Source: Platycnemis pennipes | Lineage: Eukaryota; Arthropoda; Insecta; Odonata; Platycnemididae | Assembly (NCBI GenBank): GCA_933228895.1 | Contig: OW121847.1 | Span: forward strand, 126,336,350 to 126,400,349 | Reading direction: 5' to 3' | Length of the DNA: 64,000 nucleotides | Part shown: one piece after another, positions 42,201-48,639 of the stretch | How the letters are laid out: the number at the start of each line of letters is the position of its first letter | Numbering within the stretch: the stretch's first letter is position 1 | Notes under the pieces: model-generated | The model's database searches: none | Told to the model about the DNA's origin: nothing | The model's input: the letters and a program-made list of their open reading frames with translations, nothing else | Translations under genes and position numbers: made by a program

Positions 42201-44719
42201 AAGTAATTACAAATAAGGCTACTGAGGAAAAGGGAGCAATGGCTGAGGCAATGGCCAGGTGAAGTATTTAATGAAATATTTTCCAGTAGTTAAGCCTAGC
42301 AATTTGTTATATTTTCCAGTAGTAGTTTGAGCCCATAAGTTATAAATTTTTCTAAAGTCTCTTTAGAGTAAATTACCCTCCATTAACTCTTTTTGTGCCA
42401 GAGCTAGTCACCTGGTAAGTGTGAAAAATTCTAAAGCTTTATTGACAGAAATTTGTTTTTGGTCATAAATTTCTTTCGATCTTAATAATCCTAAGTCAAA
42501 TTTCTTTCTTTATACTCTATATATATAGCATAATTTTTTAATGAAAGAAAAATGCCTTGGGATGGTAGATCAGCCTGCTGGAATTTTTTGCCCATGCCCC
42601 AAGGGCCAATTAATTGGCTGGCTGGCACTATTAGGGTTAAGGAAAACTTTATAACCTGACCTCTTCTGAAGCCAAGGGAAGCATGCCATTTTCAGCTTTG
42701 CTGTGCATGAAAAATATAACCTAAAACCTTAACTTACATCCATGTTTAGGTGATGCTTGTTTGTGGAGTTTTTCCTCCAATTTTTAGTGTTATTAGGCTT
42801 CTTTTTATGCCATACCAAGTTTAAGGTAAAGTTTCTGAATGTGATCATAATCTCAAAATGTTATTTCCTCAAGTCTCCCCTTCAGCATCATTTTCCTCTT
42901 TGATTACTTTTGTGCCAATATTATGCCAATTGTGGAAAAATCTGTAAATGTTCCTCCTACGTCTGGACTTAATTATCCAGCTGTCACGCAGTTGTCCTTA
43001 ACCAGTTCTTGCATTCCTGTATCTTCTCACTTCATTTAGTTCCCGGCTTTCTTTTCATGCTTCCCAATACCAACGTCTTATTTTGTGGTATTAATGATTT
43101 GACTGCAGGTAAAACAAAAGTTGGTAATGGAAGAAGGGTCAAAGTGTATGTATATTATAGATTTCTGTTCCCCAATACAATAATTTTAAACCTTCTTCCT
43201 GCTTTCTTGATGCATGAAGTTTCCTCAACCTTTCAGATCACCAAGTTTGTGCCTTTGGATGATAGGTTTGGTGAATGGAAGATGGGGATCACACACTAAC
43301 ACCCTTCATGAGTCTAACCATTTAGCCTGCCCGGAAATTCTTCCACATAGCCTTTTTCTAAGATGACCTCTTGGTAAACGCTAACTATTGTGTCTTTCGG
43401 TGTCAGGGCATATGTTATTTAGGTAGGAATAATGTCATGCTGAAGACATAGAGCCAAGGTGCTGGCACCTCAATACATTAGATAGCAGCAAAAATAGAAG
43501 TAGACGAAGTTTTCTGCTGCAAAGCAAGCCTAATGATTACACTACTCGTTTTCTCCTCACAGTCATACGTCTTTTCTACCTGAGTTTTAACTCACAGAGT
43601 TTAAAATGCCATCAGTGTTAATCACTATAATATATCCCCTGGATTAGTGTACTGGGTTACATCCAGGGCCTAAGCATATAAATTTATCCTCATTCTGAAA
43701 ATGGAATTTAATCACAGGCCAAAAAAACCCTTGTTACTTATAGTAAAAATTAATTTTCAGTGAGGGTCAACCAAAGTGAATTGCATACAAGCATTATACA
43801 TAGTGAAGTTGAGCCTAACCAACTACCACTACACGTGAGTTTTTGAGTGAATAACACTGGTAAAAAGTTTGTTTATGTATAATCATTCAGAACCCTAAAT
43901 GACTTTACCTAGTCACTAATGAAATATCCTTTGGTGTCTAAAATGTTAAGTACATTGATCATAGTTTTAGTCTCATAATGTTGGGTGAAACAAGTGTAAT
44001 GACTCAATTATTTTCCAATTAGATTTTAAAAAACTATATATCTATGTAGGTACATTATTACTACTACTCACTCTTCCAGTTGACTCCTGCTTATGTATCA
44101 ACTGGTCCATAGCCAATTACTGTTGGGCTCTGTTGAAAAAGATGGCCTTTTAGATGGGGGACACCTTTTTAGTAGATGACACATCATTTCTTGCACGCCA
44201 TGTGTAGGCAATTATCTCCCAATTAATCATTTATCACCTACATTTTGTATGTAATCTTATCATATTCCAAATTATCTTCAGCTGTTCCACAGTTTCTCCA
44301 CTGAATGGTTCCACATAATTGGTTGATTATTACCTCTGAATACTATGAATTTTATGACATTCTGGTTCTACTCCTATTCTAGGTGGGCTTCTGAAGTGCA
44401 AGAGATGAAAGCTGCTCGGAAGAATGAGAATAGGAAGCTTTTGCAGATATACAAGAAATATCAAGAAATAAAGAAAACCGTGGCCGAATACAAAGTGTAC
44501 TTAGAAAATAAGGATAAGCATCTGAAAAATGAACACAGACAATTAGTGGAAAACTTCACTGGTGCTCTCCACATGATTGAAGAGAGAATGAAGGAAGTTT
44601 GTCATAATGAGGATGCCAACAAAGCAGAAAGATTAGCAATAATAGAGGCCTCTTATGAGAAGAAGGCAGAGAAATTATTACAGAAGTTGGAACATCTTAA
44701 AAAGGAGCAAATACCATGA
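6135..44719 (+). CDS. Cep152: CEP152 / Asterless centriole-duplication scaffold, 15 coding exons (gene span)
   Basis: The protein is a pericentriolar scaffold that recruits the kinase PLK4 to start centriole duplication. Fifteen exons join in consistent phase to about 1,240 residues ending in TGA at 44717-44719; human CEP152 is longer (about 1,650-1,700) and fly Asl shorter (about 990). Recognition rests on three segments conserved with vertebrate CEP152: EQLQVLYEVRIKEIQRL in exon 5, KTEIINRLARSLEESQARCE in exon 8, and the LRNYEAASRLG block in exon 9. The N terminus (residues 1-65) is acidic and contains EFPSQLRDLISNAFDDLTDD, matching the region that binds PLK4 polo boxes in the family. Residues about 220-1,235 are almost entirely predicted coiled coil rich in E, K and Q. 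Introns range from 53 nt to 9.3 kb and carry most transposons of the window. The 3' end faces a p24 gene. The least certain points are the exon 1/2 junction and the 5' edge of exon 4. Confidence 0.92.
6306..6434 (+). CDS. Cep152: CEP152 exon 2
   Basis: Residues about 40-82 are coded here, with LMEEFPSQLRDLIS and FDDLTDDDPSF. This corresponds to the N-terminal leucine-rich acidic segment of CEP152 that contacts PLK4. The acceptor is ...TTCCAAAG and the donor CAAG|GTATAA, phase 1. Confidence 0.78.
6513..6827 (+). CDS. Cep152: CEP152 exon 3
   Basis: Residues about 83-187 form a low-complexity polar region (D, N, Q, H, S) with no coiled coil, ending ...DDDQYMKTG. The strong acceptor is CTCTTTTGCAG and the donor CTG|GTGAGA. 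Both phases are 1, matching the neighbouring exons. The divergent polar linker is typical of the part of CEP152 between the PLK4-binding tail and the coiled coil. Confidence 0.8.
7154..7293 (+). CDS. Cep152: CEP152 exon 4 (5' edge uncertain)
   Basis: The 3' part reads GQARMFLPYSVQ then DDIADWKSERERIYMEER up to a near-perfect donor, AGA|GTAAGTG. It leads into the exon 5 coiled coil in phase 0. In-frame acceptors are possible at 7153 (TATAAG) or 7195 (GATACAAG). The best-looking acceptor, ACTTTAG at 7140, would run into an in-frame stop. I chose 7154 as the longest open version; 14 residues depend on that choice. Confidence 0.55.
8485..8765 (+). repeat. tRNA-derived SINE, diverged copy A
   Basis: It shares with copy B (8826-9165) the order: GGTACTGGC-like box A, TCCCATC, then GAGTGC, GTGGAGGGCA, TTCAGTACTCCATC, and later GGTTTCT. 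The box B region is decayed (no GGTTTGATTCC). It is one of four pieces of the same family in the window. Confidence 0.7.
8826..9165 (+). repeat. tRNA-derived SINE, copy B
   Basis: The tRNA-like head holds a box A-like GGTGGCTAGAGTACTGG (about 8846-8862) and box B GGTTTGATTCC (8883-8893), spaced about 30 bp apart as in pol III promoters. A unique body follows. It does not fold into an intact tRNA gene and the body extends far beyond tRNA length, so SINE is the better call. Homologous pieces are at 8485-8765, 49580-49680 (minus) and 53088-53283. Confidence 0.8.
9570..9603. repeat. Small perfect hairpin
   Basis: GATGCTTCTGAG at 9570-9581 pairs perfectly with CTCAGAAGCATC at 9592-9603 around a 10-nt loop. 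It lies in intron 4 of the CEP152 gene; the function is unknown and it may be a relic of a small inverted-repeat element. Confidence 0.7.
9940..10132 (+). CDS. Cep152: CEP152 exon 5
   Basis: Residues about 235-299 begin the coiled coil: YNSLEQLQVLYEVRIKEIQR, then TLSLKQSQNLL. This is the most recognisable CEP152 segment (vertebrate proteins have a closely similar QLQVL...R...EL block followed by LSLRESQ). The acceptor is within CGACAGAG (9937 or 9939) and the donor TTAG|GTAAGC, phase 1. Confidence 0.92.
10270..10358 (+). CDS. Cep152: CEP152 exon 6
   Basis: A short coiled-coil exon: VTSKAQIDDLQKQNEEQKK then GLEEANSN. The acceptor TTTCTAG at 10269 keeps frame; an alternative AG four codons later is also in frame. 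The donor is AAT|GTAAGC, phase 0. Confidence 0.88.
10445..10645 (+). CDS. Cep152: CEP152 exon 7
   Basis: 67 codons of coiled coil (LSTQLDIAKSSVSDLQNRI ... VEVIKAKYNKK). The acceptor is ATTACTTACAG and the donor AAAAAG|GTAAAT. Both ends are phase 0. It is followed by a 7-kb transposon-filled intron. Confidence 0.92.
10876..11615 (+). repeat. Left long terminal inverted repeat of the Tc1-like element
   Basis: It is inverted relative to 15771-16510. Shared landmarks run from the tip (GATCGAGCGGTGCCACTTTC, CATGACTGTG / CATGACCGT) to the inner end (GAGAAAAGTATTTTATTTTA, AGAACCTTCCTGCCC). Open frames inside it (11039-11263, 11133-11333) have no known domain and are not called as genes. Confidence 0.88.
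11690..11905 (+). pseudogene. Tc1-family transposase C-terminal fragment
   Basis: The frame at 11695 reads LPWLSNLPDLNTIENLWVLI. DLN-x-IENLW is the hallmark around the last catalytic acid of Tc1 DDE transposases (consensus SPDLNPIENLW). A later frame gives SMQDRLQSVIQN, matching the conserved SMPRRLQAVI tail, so a frameshift lies between. Upstream catalytic parts were not found. It lies just inside the left inverted repeat, as expected for this element's own gene. Confidence 0.85.
12037..12444 (+). pseudogene. GIY-YIG endonuclease domain of a Penelope-like element
   Basis: 135 codons open without an ATG start: LRDHLLKAKDPCGLYTPG, GVYRIPCECRQAYVGETWR, then RIKEHRRHCRLCQPEKSA. The GVY...YVGET...R pattern and the CEC cysteines are the typical Penelope-like GIY-YIG domain, which nicks target DNA during insertion. 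Only the C-terminal domain remains. Confidence 0.88.
12490..12545 (+). ncRNA. Possible hammerhead ribozyme relic in the Penelope-like 3' region
   Basis: CTGAGGA (12504-12510) fits the core CUGANGA. A stem-capable GGGGAAC/GTTCC pair follows, then GAAAC (12531-12535), fitting the GAA core. Penelope-like elements are known to carry hammerhead motifs in their terminal repeats. I could not assign stems I and III or the cleavage triplet with confidence, so this may be a non-functional relic. Confidence 0.35.
12677..13655. mobile_element. Tc1/mariner-like foldback MITE with TA target duplication
   Basis: The termini CAGTAAGTCCTCGACTTACG (12677) and its inverted match end at 13655, both flanked by TA (12675-12676, 13656-13657). 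The inverted arms extend about 380 bp each (to about 13055 and from about 13270), e.g. GTTGTCCATTACAG against CTGTAATGGACAAC. No transposase is present. It is inserted at the right side of the Penelope-like fragment. Confidence 0.88.
13754..14266 (+). pseudogene. hAT transposase C-terminal remnant with probable right end
   Basis: 13754-13939 encodes LPATVFSERTFGAAGNLVDK then KRNRVDADGVKML, the hAT dimerisation signature (PATxxxSERxFSxAG). It is related in layout to the copy at 1034-4458 but clearly a different lineage. Downstream ATTCGGATTCGAT-type repeats lead to CCCATCACTA (about 14257-14266), which looks like a hAT terminus. No matching left end was seen. Confidence 0.75.
14452..15677. mobile_element. 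piggyBac-like MITE with TTAA target duplication
   Basis: It is flanked by TTAA at 14448-14451 and 15678-15681. The tips are CCCTTTCACGACGTAG on the left and, reading inwards from the right, CCTTTTTGCTGTGAACTACG. More inverted matches follow inside (TGTCGAACCTTTTTCTCAG against CTGAGAAAAAGTACATATGGC-like sequence, and GATAATCTTC against GATGATCCTC). TTAA plus a CCCTT tip is characteristic of piggyBac. There is no transposase frame, so it is non-autonomous. Confidence 0.82.
15771..16510 (-). repeat. Right long terminal inverted repeat of the Tc1-like element
   Basis: Inverted copy of 10876-11615. It includes TGGGAACTGTAGAACAGATA and ends ACTTTTGAATCCGACTG. The two arms differ only at scattered positions. 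Together they could form an RNA hairpin of several hundred base pairs in the CEP152 precursor transcript. Confidence 0.88.
17690..17929 (+). CDS. Cep152: CEP152 exon 8
   Basis: 80 codons, phase 0 at both ends. It contains KTEIINRLARSLEESQARCE, nearly identical to the vertebrate CEP152 block and the best single family marker in the window. The acceptor is TCCTATTGTAG and the donor ACAG|GTTAGT. Confidence 0.95.
18907..21982. mobile_element. Large non-autonomous hAT element (3.1 kb)
   Basis: The termini TAGGGATGTGCGAGTA (18907) and TACTCGCACATCCCTA (ending 21982) are exact inverted repeats. Both sides have the same 8-bp flank TCTATTTG (18899-18906, 21983-21990). Subterminal regions are crowded with CTCGAGTCGAGT-type repeats in both arms. 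No transposase frame was seen. The size is unusually large for a non-coding hAT derivative; it includes a short minisatellite at about 21685-21757 and may contain further nested DNA that I cannot classify. Confidence 0.92.
21685..21757. repeat. Three-copy minisatellite, period about 24 bp
   Basis: The unit GTTCACGCAAACGTACATGA repeats three times with small changes (CGTTCACG, CATTCACG) inside the right part of the hAT element. It explains the repetitive Arg-rich open frame on the minus strand here, which is not a gene. Confidence 0.75.
22280..22335 (-). repeat. LINE 3'-tail fragment
   Basis: On the minus strand this reads CTGCCACACACCCTCGTGG then TGGCTCACAG, matching the 3' end of the CR1/jockey-like LINE at 50545-50600 (CTGCCACACACCCTCGCGGT). 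Only the tail is recognisable. Confidence 0.6.
23738..25297. mobile_element. pogo/mariner-like non-autonomous element with TA target duplication
   Basis: Tips CAGTGGAATCCCGGTATAAC on the left and (inverted) CAGTAGAAGCCCGGTATAGT on the right, flanked by TA at 23736-23737 and 25298-25299. The related uninterrupted repeat at 31670-32455 supplies the empty site. No transposase was identified; the minus-strand open frame at 23994-24176 has no recognisable domain. It contains the nested ATATCG-rich hairpin. Confidence 0.88.
24200..24875. repeat. ATATCG-rich foldback hairpin
   Basis: The left arm (about 24210-24440) and right arm (about 24650-24870) are inverted copies built of many short units such as GATATCGTGATATTTTATCG. 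The central part is also inverted: AAAAAGACAGCCGTTG against CAACGGCTGTCTTTTT, and AGCTGGAGC against GCTCCAGC. The result is a single large cruciform-capable structure inside the pogo-like element. Confidence 0.8.
26060..26400 (-). repeat. Inverted partial copy of repeat R abutting copy 1
   Basis: On the minus strand it reads GGAGTTTGGGTTTACGGTGC, then ATATCTTTATCTGTCTTGCT, repeating 25690-25960 in opposite direction. The junction is at about 26050 (GGGTCGAAGACCCTCCC, itself a small palindrome). Copy 1 therefore ends in a head-to-head GC-richer palindrome unlike the surrounding AT-rich DNA. Confidence 0.75.
27277..27603 (+). CDS. Cep152: CEP152 exon 9
   Basis: 109 codons, phase 0. NTVDMLQSDLRNYEAASRLG corresponds to the vertebrate ELKDEISLYESAAKLG block. 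A glycine-rich break (LGIAGGSHPGIGIV) then interrupts the coiled coil, which resumes at VKLKEELKRSLI. The acceptor is CCTCCCTCAG and the donor AAAG|GTAAAG. Confidence 0.94.
27728..28095 (+). CDS. Cep152: CEP152 exon 10
   Basis: About 123 codons starting TLTQKLLKQLGKDTSSS and ending LEKEIKDLR, a coiled coil split by a short Ser/Lys-rich linker. The acceptor is CATCCCGTAG and the donor TTAAG|GTAATA, phase 2. Confidence 0.92.
29110..29188. repeat. Short inverted-repeat element (17-bp arms)
   Basis: CAGATTTAATGCAAATA at 29110-29126 is the exact inverse of TATTTGCATTAAATCTG at 29172-29188, with a 45-bp spacer. Family unknown. Confidence 0.7.
30103..30275. mobile_element. 173-bp pogo/Tigger-like MITE, copy 1
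   Basis: Tips CAGTCAAGCCC and GGGCTTGACTG with TA on both sides (30101-30102, 30276-30277). The body is made of TATAACAAA/GGTTATAACGAAG motifs. A second copy of identical length lies at 33596-33768. Confidence 0.9.
30808..31106 (+). CDS. Cep152: CEP152 exon 11
   Basis: 100 codons of highly charged coiled coil (KKMEEAHKEADEAKRAYLQL ... YEKRVAEEIDK) with one polar loop, NFSLGPDGDGSPLSGN. The acceptor is TTTCATTTTAG and the donor AAAG|GTAAGC. It enters in phase 2 and leaves in phase 1. Confidence 0.92.
31670..32455 (-). repeat. Dispersed repeat R, copy 2 (uninterrupted)
   Basis: It is colinear on the minus strand with copy 1, without the pogo-like insertion. The right edge reads (minus strand) TACAGTAAACTCTTGATAAT. 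It therefore shows the pre-insertion state of the family at the position corresponding to 23735/25300. Confidence 0.72.
33596..33768. mobile_element. 173-bp pogo/Tigger-like MITE, copy 2
   Basis: Same family and length as 30103-30275: CAGTCAAGACCACTTATA ... GGCCTTGACTG with TA flanks (33594-33595, 33769-33770). It is nested inside the long-inverted-repeat element, so it inserted later. Confidence 0.9.
33999..34561. mobile_element. hAT-like MITE, 563 bp, with 8-bp target duplication
   Basis: Tips TAGAGATGGG and CCCATCTCTA, flanked by AACGTAGG at 33991-33998 and 34562-34569. Both subterminal regions are packed with GGTAATTTACC/TTACCGCGGTAA palindromic units. It has no coding capacity and is nested in the 3.8-kb element. 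Confidence 0.93.
36515..37075 (+). repeat. Dispersed repeat R, copy 3 (partial)
   Basis: It matches copy 1 from about 25390 to 25960 (TATGGATGCTAAATATAGAC, AATCATAGCTTAAAAATGCA, CAAGGATTGTATGACAGCCG, GGAGTTTGGATTTACGGTGC). It starts GTCAGTAGAAATGGGCAACT. A minus-strand terminus CAGTAGACTCGATAATACAA lies at about 37595-37614 and may bound it on the right. Confidence 0.68.
39309..39496 (+). CDS. Cep152: CEP152 exon 12
   Basis: Coiled coil AKKECMKELELHYEAEMEKL ... then a Ser-rich end (TETSSSRKDSDEKVSE). The acceptor is TTTTGTTACAG (phase 1) and the donor GAG|GTAAAC (phase 0). Confidence 0.92.
39928..40164 (+). CDS. Cep152: CEP152 exon 13
   Basis: 79 codons, phase 0, LFKECCRLREELNTKEQYWN ... 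MLKEQLAAEQ, a continuous charged coiled coil with a CC pair and a Trp. The acceptor is TTTTTTGCAG and the donor ACAG|GTCAGT. Confidence 0.92.
40165..41716. other. CEP152 intron 13
   Basis: It contains one isolated pogo-like terminus at 40401 (CAGTGGAACCGCGGTAGTAC preceded by TA) without a matching right end. Nothing else is supported. Confidence 0.5.
41717..42258 (+). CDS. Cep152: CEP152 exon 14
   Basis: The longest exon, about 181 codons: AAFLQKYEDKLHEYSL, a basic/Ser-Pro linker (SSRTIGTSPPRH), then uninterrupted coiled coil to ...EKGAMAEAMAR with an alanine-rich stretch. The acceptor is TATTTTTAG and the donor CCAG|GTGAAG, phase 2. Confidence 0.93.
42259..44382. other. CEP152 intron 14
   Basis: 2.1 kb, AT-rich. 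I see no repeat or gene. The open frame at 43009-43299 lacks any domain. Confidence 0.5.
44383..44719 (+). CDS. Cep152: CEP152 exon 15 (C terminus)
   Basis: 112 codons including the TGA stop: RWASEVQEMKAARKNENRKL ... LLQKLEHLKKEQIP. It is coiled coil up to the last residues, so the long C-terminal extension of vertebrate CEP152 is absent. The acceptor is CTATTCTAG. No clear AATAAA follows before the convergent gene. Confidence 0.93.
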
Positions 44720-45033
44720 CCAGGATAGTTAGGGGAGAAAGTTGTAATTATGTACAGAAAATGGACATGAATTGTGAATTTTGTAATTGTGACTATTATT
44801 GATTTTCAAATGGGGAAAGAGGCACTAAATATTTTTCTTGAATAATTTATTTTTATAAATTGGATGCACTTCTGTGCAACGTAAAAATATTTATTGTGAA
44901 CAATGAATGATCAGATCTGATGTTGCAACCACACTTCCATTCACATAAAATGCAATACACGTTTGTGATAATGATATAACAAAGGGCATTCTTACTTCTA
45001 ACGTTCAACATGCATAACTGAAAATGTTTCACT
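44720..45033. other. Overlapping or adjoining 3' UTRs of CEP152 and the p24 gene
   Basis: Only 314 bp separate the two stop codons. The likely minus-strand poly(A) signal (44890-44895) leaves little space for the CEP152 UTR, so the transcripts may overlap at their 3' ends. Inference from spacing. Confidence 0.5.
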
Positions 45034-45826
45034 TCACATCGAGTTCAACTGAGACGGTCTTTTCTCCGAGAAGAAATTCTTTAGAATTAATACTTGTCCA
45101 ATTCCTACCAGCAGTATAGCTATGGTCTCAACTAAAGAATACTTCATCACTCTCTCGTTTAAATCTTCAGCTCTCTTACGGCCTTGTGCTTCCCGCAACC
45201 TATGATGCGTCTGATAATCAACCACACTATTTAAACTCTTGTGTATTTCCTGCGCCGATGACTCCATCTAGAAAGGAAATGTGTCGATTACGACCAAATA
45301 TATTTTTTAGGGTGCAGCATGCAGAGCCTAATCTATTTGTTTTCTTACCTGGGTCATAACAGTGACGTGATCACCAACTCCCGGCAATGGAGCTTCTTCT
45401 CCAACTTGAAAGTCCATGTATACTAGCTTATGGACGAAGGTAGAAAATTCATTACTGAAACACACAACGTACACTCCTGACATTTTGGCAGTAAATGTGT
45501 GGCTGTCATACTGCGACTTCATTTGCTTGTATAATATCTCCTTATTCGGGGCCTCTAATGTCACATCAACATCATACTGACCACCCGTCACAACCTAAGT
45601 AATTGCAATTACATTAGACATGTGTAAAATAATGTACCATCATGACGATAATTAGCAGCTATCTAAATACCTGAAATTCTAATGTAGCAGTAACGTTGTT
45701 ATCGATATCCTGGTAAAAGCATTCTTTGGCGTTGTCCGGCAATTCGAACGTAAGCTCAACACCATCGGCAAAGTAGCCACACGCTAAAATTCCAGTCAAA
45801 ACTGCCAATATTACCGACGAATCCAT
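45034..45826 (-). CDS. p24-family cargo receptor, TMED7/opossum type, three exons, complete
   Basis: Type I membrane protein cycling between ER and Golgi in COPII/COPI vesicles, 211 residues. Exon 1 (45671-45826, 52 codons) encodes a signal peptide ([17 protein letters not shown]) and the start of the GOLD domain with [17 protein letters not shown]. Exon 2 (45349-45594, 82 codons) has the GG and YDVDV strands, then [12 protein letters not shown] with the second cysteine of the GOLD disulphide. Exon 3 (45034-45267) has the coiled coil (about 135-177) and the transmembrane helix (about 178-198). The tail begins FFSEKR; FF is the usual COPII-binding motif. ECFYQD and the tail resemble the gamma subfamily (TMED3/TMED7). 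All exon ends are phase 0 with GT-AG. An AATAAA on the minus strand lies at about 44890-44895. Confidence 0.92.
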
Positions 45827-45829
45827 CAC

Positions 45830-48442
45830 CACTGTAAGCTTATTCTCACATTTAGCTTAATATCACAGTCAAATTCTGTGTATAAATAGTCTATTAACTA
45901 ATTTTTCATAAAAGTATCTTCGACTGCATACCCGACGTGGCCGGAAGCGGAACATTACCACAAGAATACCATCTAGCGGCGCTTGATAGCAACTAGAGCA
46001 CCAAATTCAAATAGCTCTTTTGACGCTTTCCGTTCAAAATCGTCAAATTTTAGAAACTTCTCGTTTAGAAAAACCATTCACTTTTCACTCAGTTTATACG
46101 CTCAAATTTAGATCACTTGGCAGATACAACCTGATTAGTTTTTGATGGCATATCACGTTTCTTCATCCCGTTGCTGATAAGCCTGACAACCAAACTTCGA
46201 CTTCAATATTAAACCAAAATGATCAAACTCTCCAACTATCTAGATAATGAGATAAATATCATGCTATGTAGGAAATACGCTAAAACATACTGACTGGATA
46301 TAAAAATAATGTGATAATGAAAAAGATCACGTAGTTCAAAGTTAAGATAAAGAGGGTGCATATCATGAATAAACAAATACCTACAACTTACGTAATGTTA
46401 GGCTAGATATTAGAAGGCAAAAGTCTTAAGCTGAAGATTGACACGAGCTTAGGTAATAAGACTATCACGCAAGTACATAATGAGGTTGAGTTTAATTTTA
46501 ATAGATTAAGAGGATAAGCAGGACAATGAAGCGGTTTCTACTCTTCTCATGACACAAAAGCATATTTATTTAAAGTTTAGTGTATGCAAACAGCAGGATG
46601 CCCACAGTAAAATCATTCTCCTTGACCAGGGTCCCGGATAATTTTTTTCTTTGTGTATAATAAGATTTTCGTAGAATATAGATAGAATAAGATATATTTC
46701 TATACGTATAATAATATTAATGTTTTGTCTGTGCATACCAGTGGGCAAAAATAGCGAATTTTCAATCCTTGAGTTAAGTCTACCCGTTATACTCCTAGAC
46801 ACAATCTAAACAAGGTTTTCGGTGTTGATTCTTCTCAACTCCCACCCGTGTGGATAAGTTACGCATTTGAGAAATAAAATTTCAGTGTCTCGAACCTAAT
46901 GGAGCAATGTATGTGTACTAAAACAACGTTCGTTTCACAAGGTGACATAAATTAGATCCTTACAGATGAGGTGCGTTTGTGCTGGACACAACGTGCAAAC
47001 CCGCACGCGTCGGCCTTGTCTTCCACAAAAGGAGTGTCACGAGTGAGCACGTCTGAGTCCGCCTATTACGCGCACCGACCGGCTGTTTCTCATGGTGCGA
47101 TATTTTTCTTAAAATTCCATCTTGGAAATTTAAATTACTGCATCAAATAGGTGACAAACACGAGTACTTTAAGTTCTGTCGTTATCTTTCATCACCGCCC
47201 TTGAAATAAAGGTTTGTTGTTATTGGTAGAGCGCTTGGGCCGGGAATCGAACCACGGATCTTAAGCTATCCGGAACATGCGCAGACCCCTGCGCTTCCCA
47301 GGCTGCACCAGGGTTCCTGATAATCTTTGAATTGAGGGTCGATTCTATGATACATCGCAAAGCGAGATAATCAATGCTCAGCAGCTTACTCAATCACCGC
47401 CCACAGTGGCAGTGAAAATAGCATGTGTGTGCGAGTGTCTTTCGACCAAAATGTTAGGAGCGTGTAGCATTTTTTGCCTGGATCGTTTTACCTCTTTAAC
47501 TTGCGTGTTTCGTCACTGCGTTTTTCGGAAATGTATGTGGGTGTGAGAAATAGAGGGGAACGAATATGGAATATCTATATTTCAGTGCTCTCTAAGGAAG
47601 AGCGGCAACAAACACAAACGTGAAGTCAAAATATAAGGGAGGCCAAGGCTCATCCGTGGGATGTAGTACCATGAAAGAGATACAGATATATTTGTCATTG
47701 TCGGCTTTAGGGACTCTACGACTTTGGGAATCAAAGTCTTTTCTTTTCCTAGCACTTTTCCCTTCCAACATGCCTTTAAGTCGCTAAAAATATTGCAAAT
47801 AAGCTACGGCCAATACTGGCAGTGAATACACGTGGTTATCTGCATACATATTATTTCCACATAAGGTTTTTGAGTACCCAGCTGTAATTCAAATACATCA
47901 ATAGCATATAAGCGACCACATGATCTAACTTGTTGATGCTAAATTATTTCGCGATGGCGAGCAGTGATCAATGCCAAAAGTCGTTCGATGTCTTCCCAAT
48001 TTTCCTGGCGTTGGTACTGATAGCTTTCATCCCTCGAGTTTCCTGAAAGTAGAGGCATTAGGATTTATAAACAAATACAAGCATTCAGAAGTACTGAAAC
48101 CATATAATAATTATGCCTAGCATGTGAGTTCATTTGTCACTGGCCTAACAATTTGATGGATGCTTCCTTAGCAAATCGCTACTTTATTTAGCGTGCAGTC
48201 TAGGGCGGATCCACATGGTTTATCTCGTAATTTGCCTTGTCATATTTAAGAAGATAAGAGTAGTAGGGGGGATTGTAGCCCGGCCGCTTGGTTTTTTCCC
48301 ACAAAAATGTGCTTCATTTATGGAACAGCATGGGCTTTTCCGACGCATTGCTTTATTGGAATAGTGTATCTGAACGAGTAGTTAACGTGAAGACTTGATC
48401 GTAATATACCTAATCTAGGTCTTTTGGTTCATAATCCGATCC
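45830..48442. other. Intergenic DNA upstream of the p24 gene
   Basis: It contains the p24 promoter (just right of 45826; no clear TATA box seen) and a tRNA-like segment at about 47225-47330 (minus). No other gene or repeat is supported. Confidence 0.45.
47225..47330 (-). repeat. tRNA-like (pol III box B) sequence, probably SINE-derived
   Basis: The minus strand contains GTGGTTCGATTCCCGG, a perfect box B, preceded about 50 bp upstream by a GGTGCAGCCTGGGAAGCGC segment that could be a box A. The spacing and lack of an acceptor stem argue against a functional tRNA gene. Confidence 0.45.
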
Positions 48443-48450
48443 TATATGGG

Positions 48451-48639
48451 CAGTAGCGTACCAAGAGGGGGGGGGGGGGAGTGGCGAACGAGGCGGCCGC
48501 TCCGGGCGCCGTAAAGGGAGGGGGGTGCCAAAATTGAAAAAAGTGTAAAATTCCCCGTAGAAAAAAAATATTTTTTTCTACGGGGGGTGGCTACTATCTA
48601 GTTAGCCCCGGGCGCCAAGGTAGCCTTGGTACGCTATTG
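48451..48639. mobile_element. 189-bp hAT-like MITE with 8-bp target duplication
   Basis: Tips CAGTAGCGTACCAAG and CTTGGTACGCTATTG (one mismatch), flanked by TATATGGG at 48443-48450 and 48640-48647. The middle holds a perfect palindrome CCCCGTAGAAAAA.../...TTTTTCTACGGGG (48553-48585) and a run of G near the left tip. Non-coding. Confidence 0.92.

Noticed and set aside
47225..47330. A tRNA gene on the minus strand
   Set aside because: Box B is perfect, but I could not form an acceptor stem or anticodon arm and the box spacing is odd; called as a tRNA-like repeat instead.
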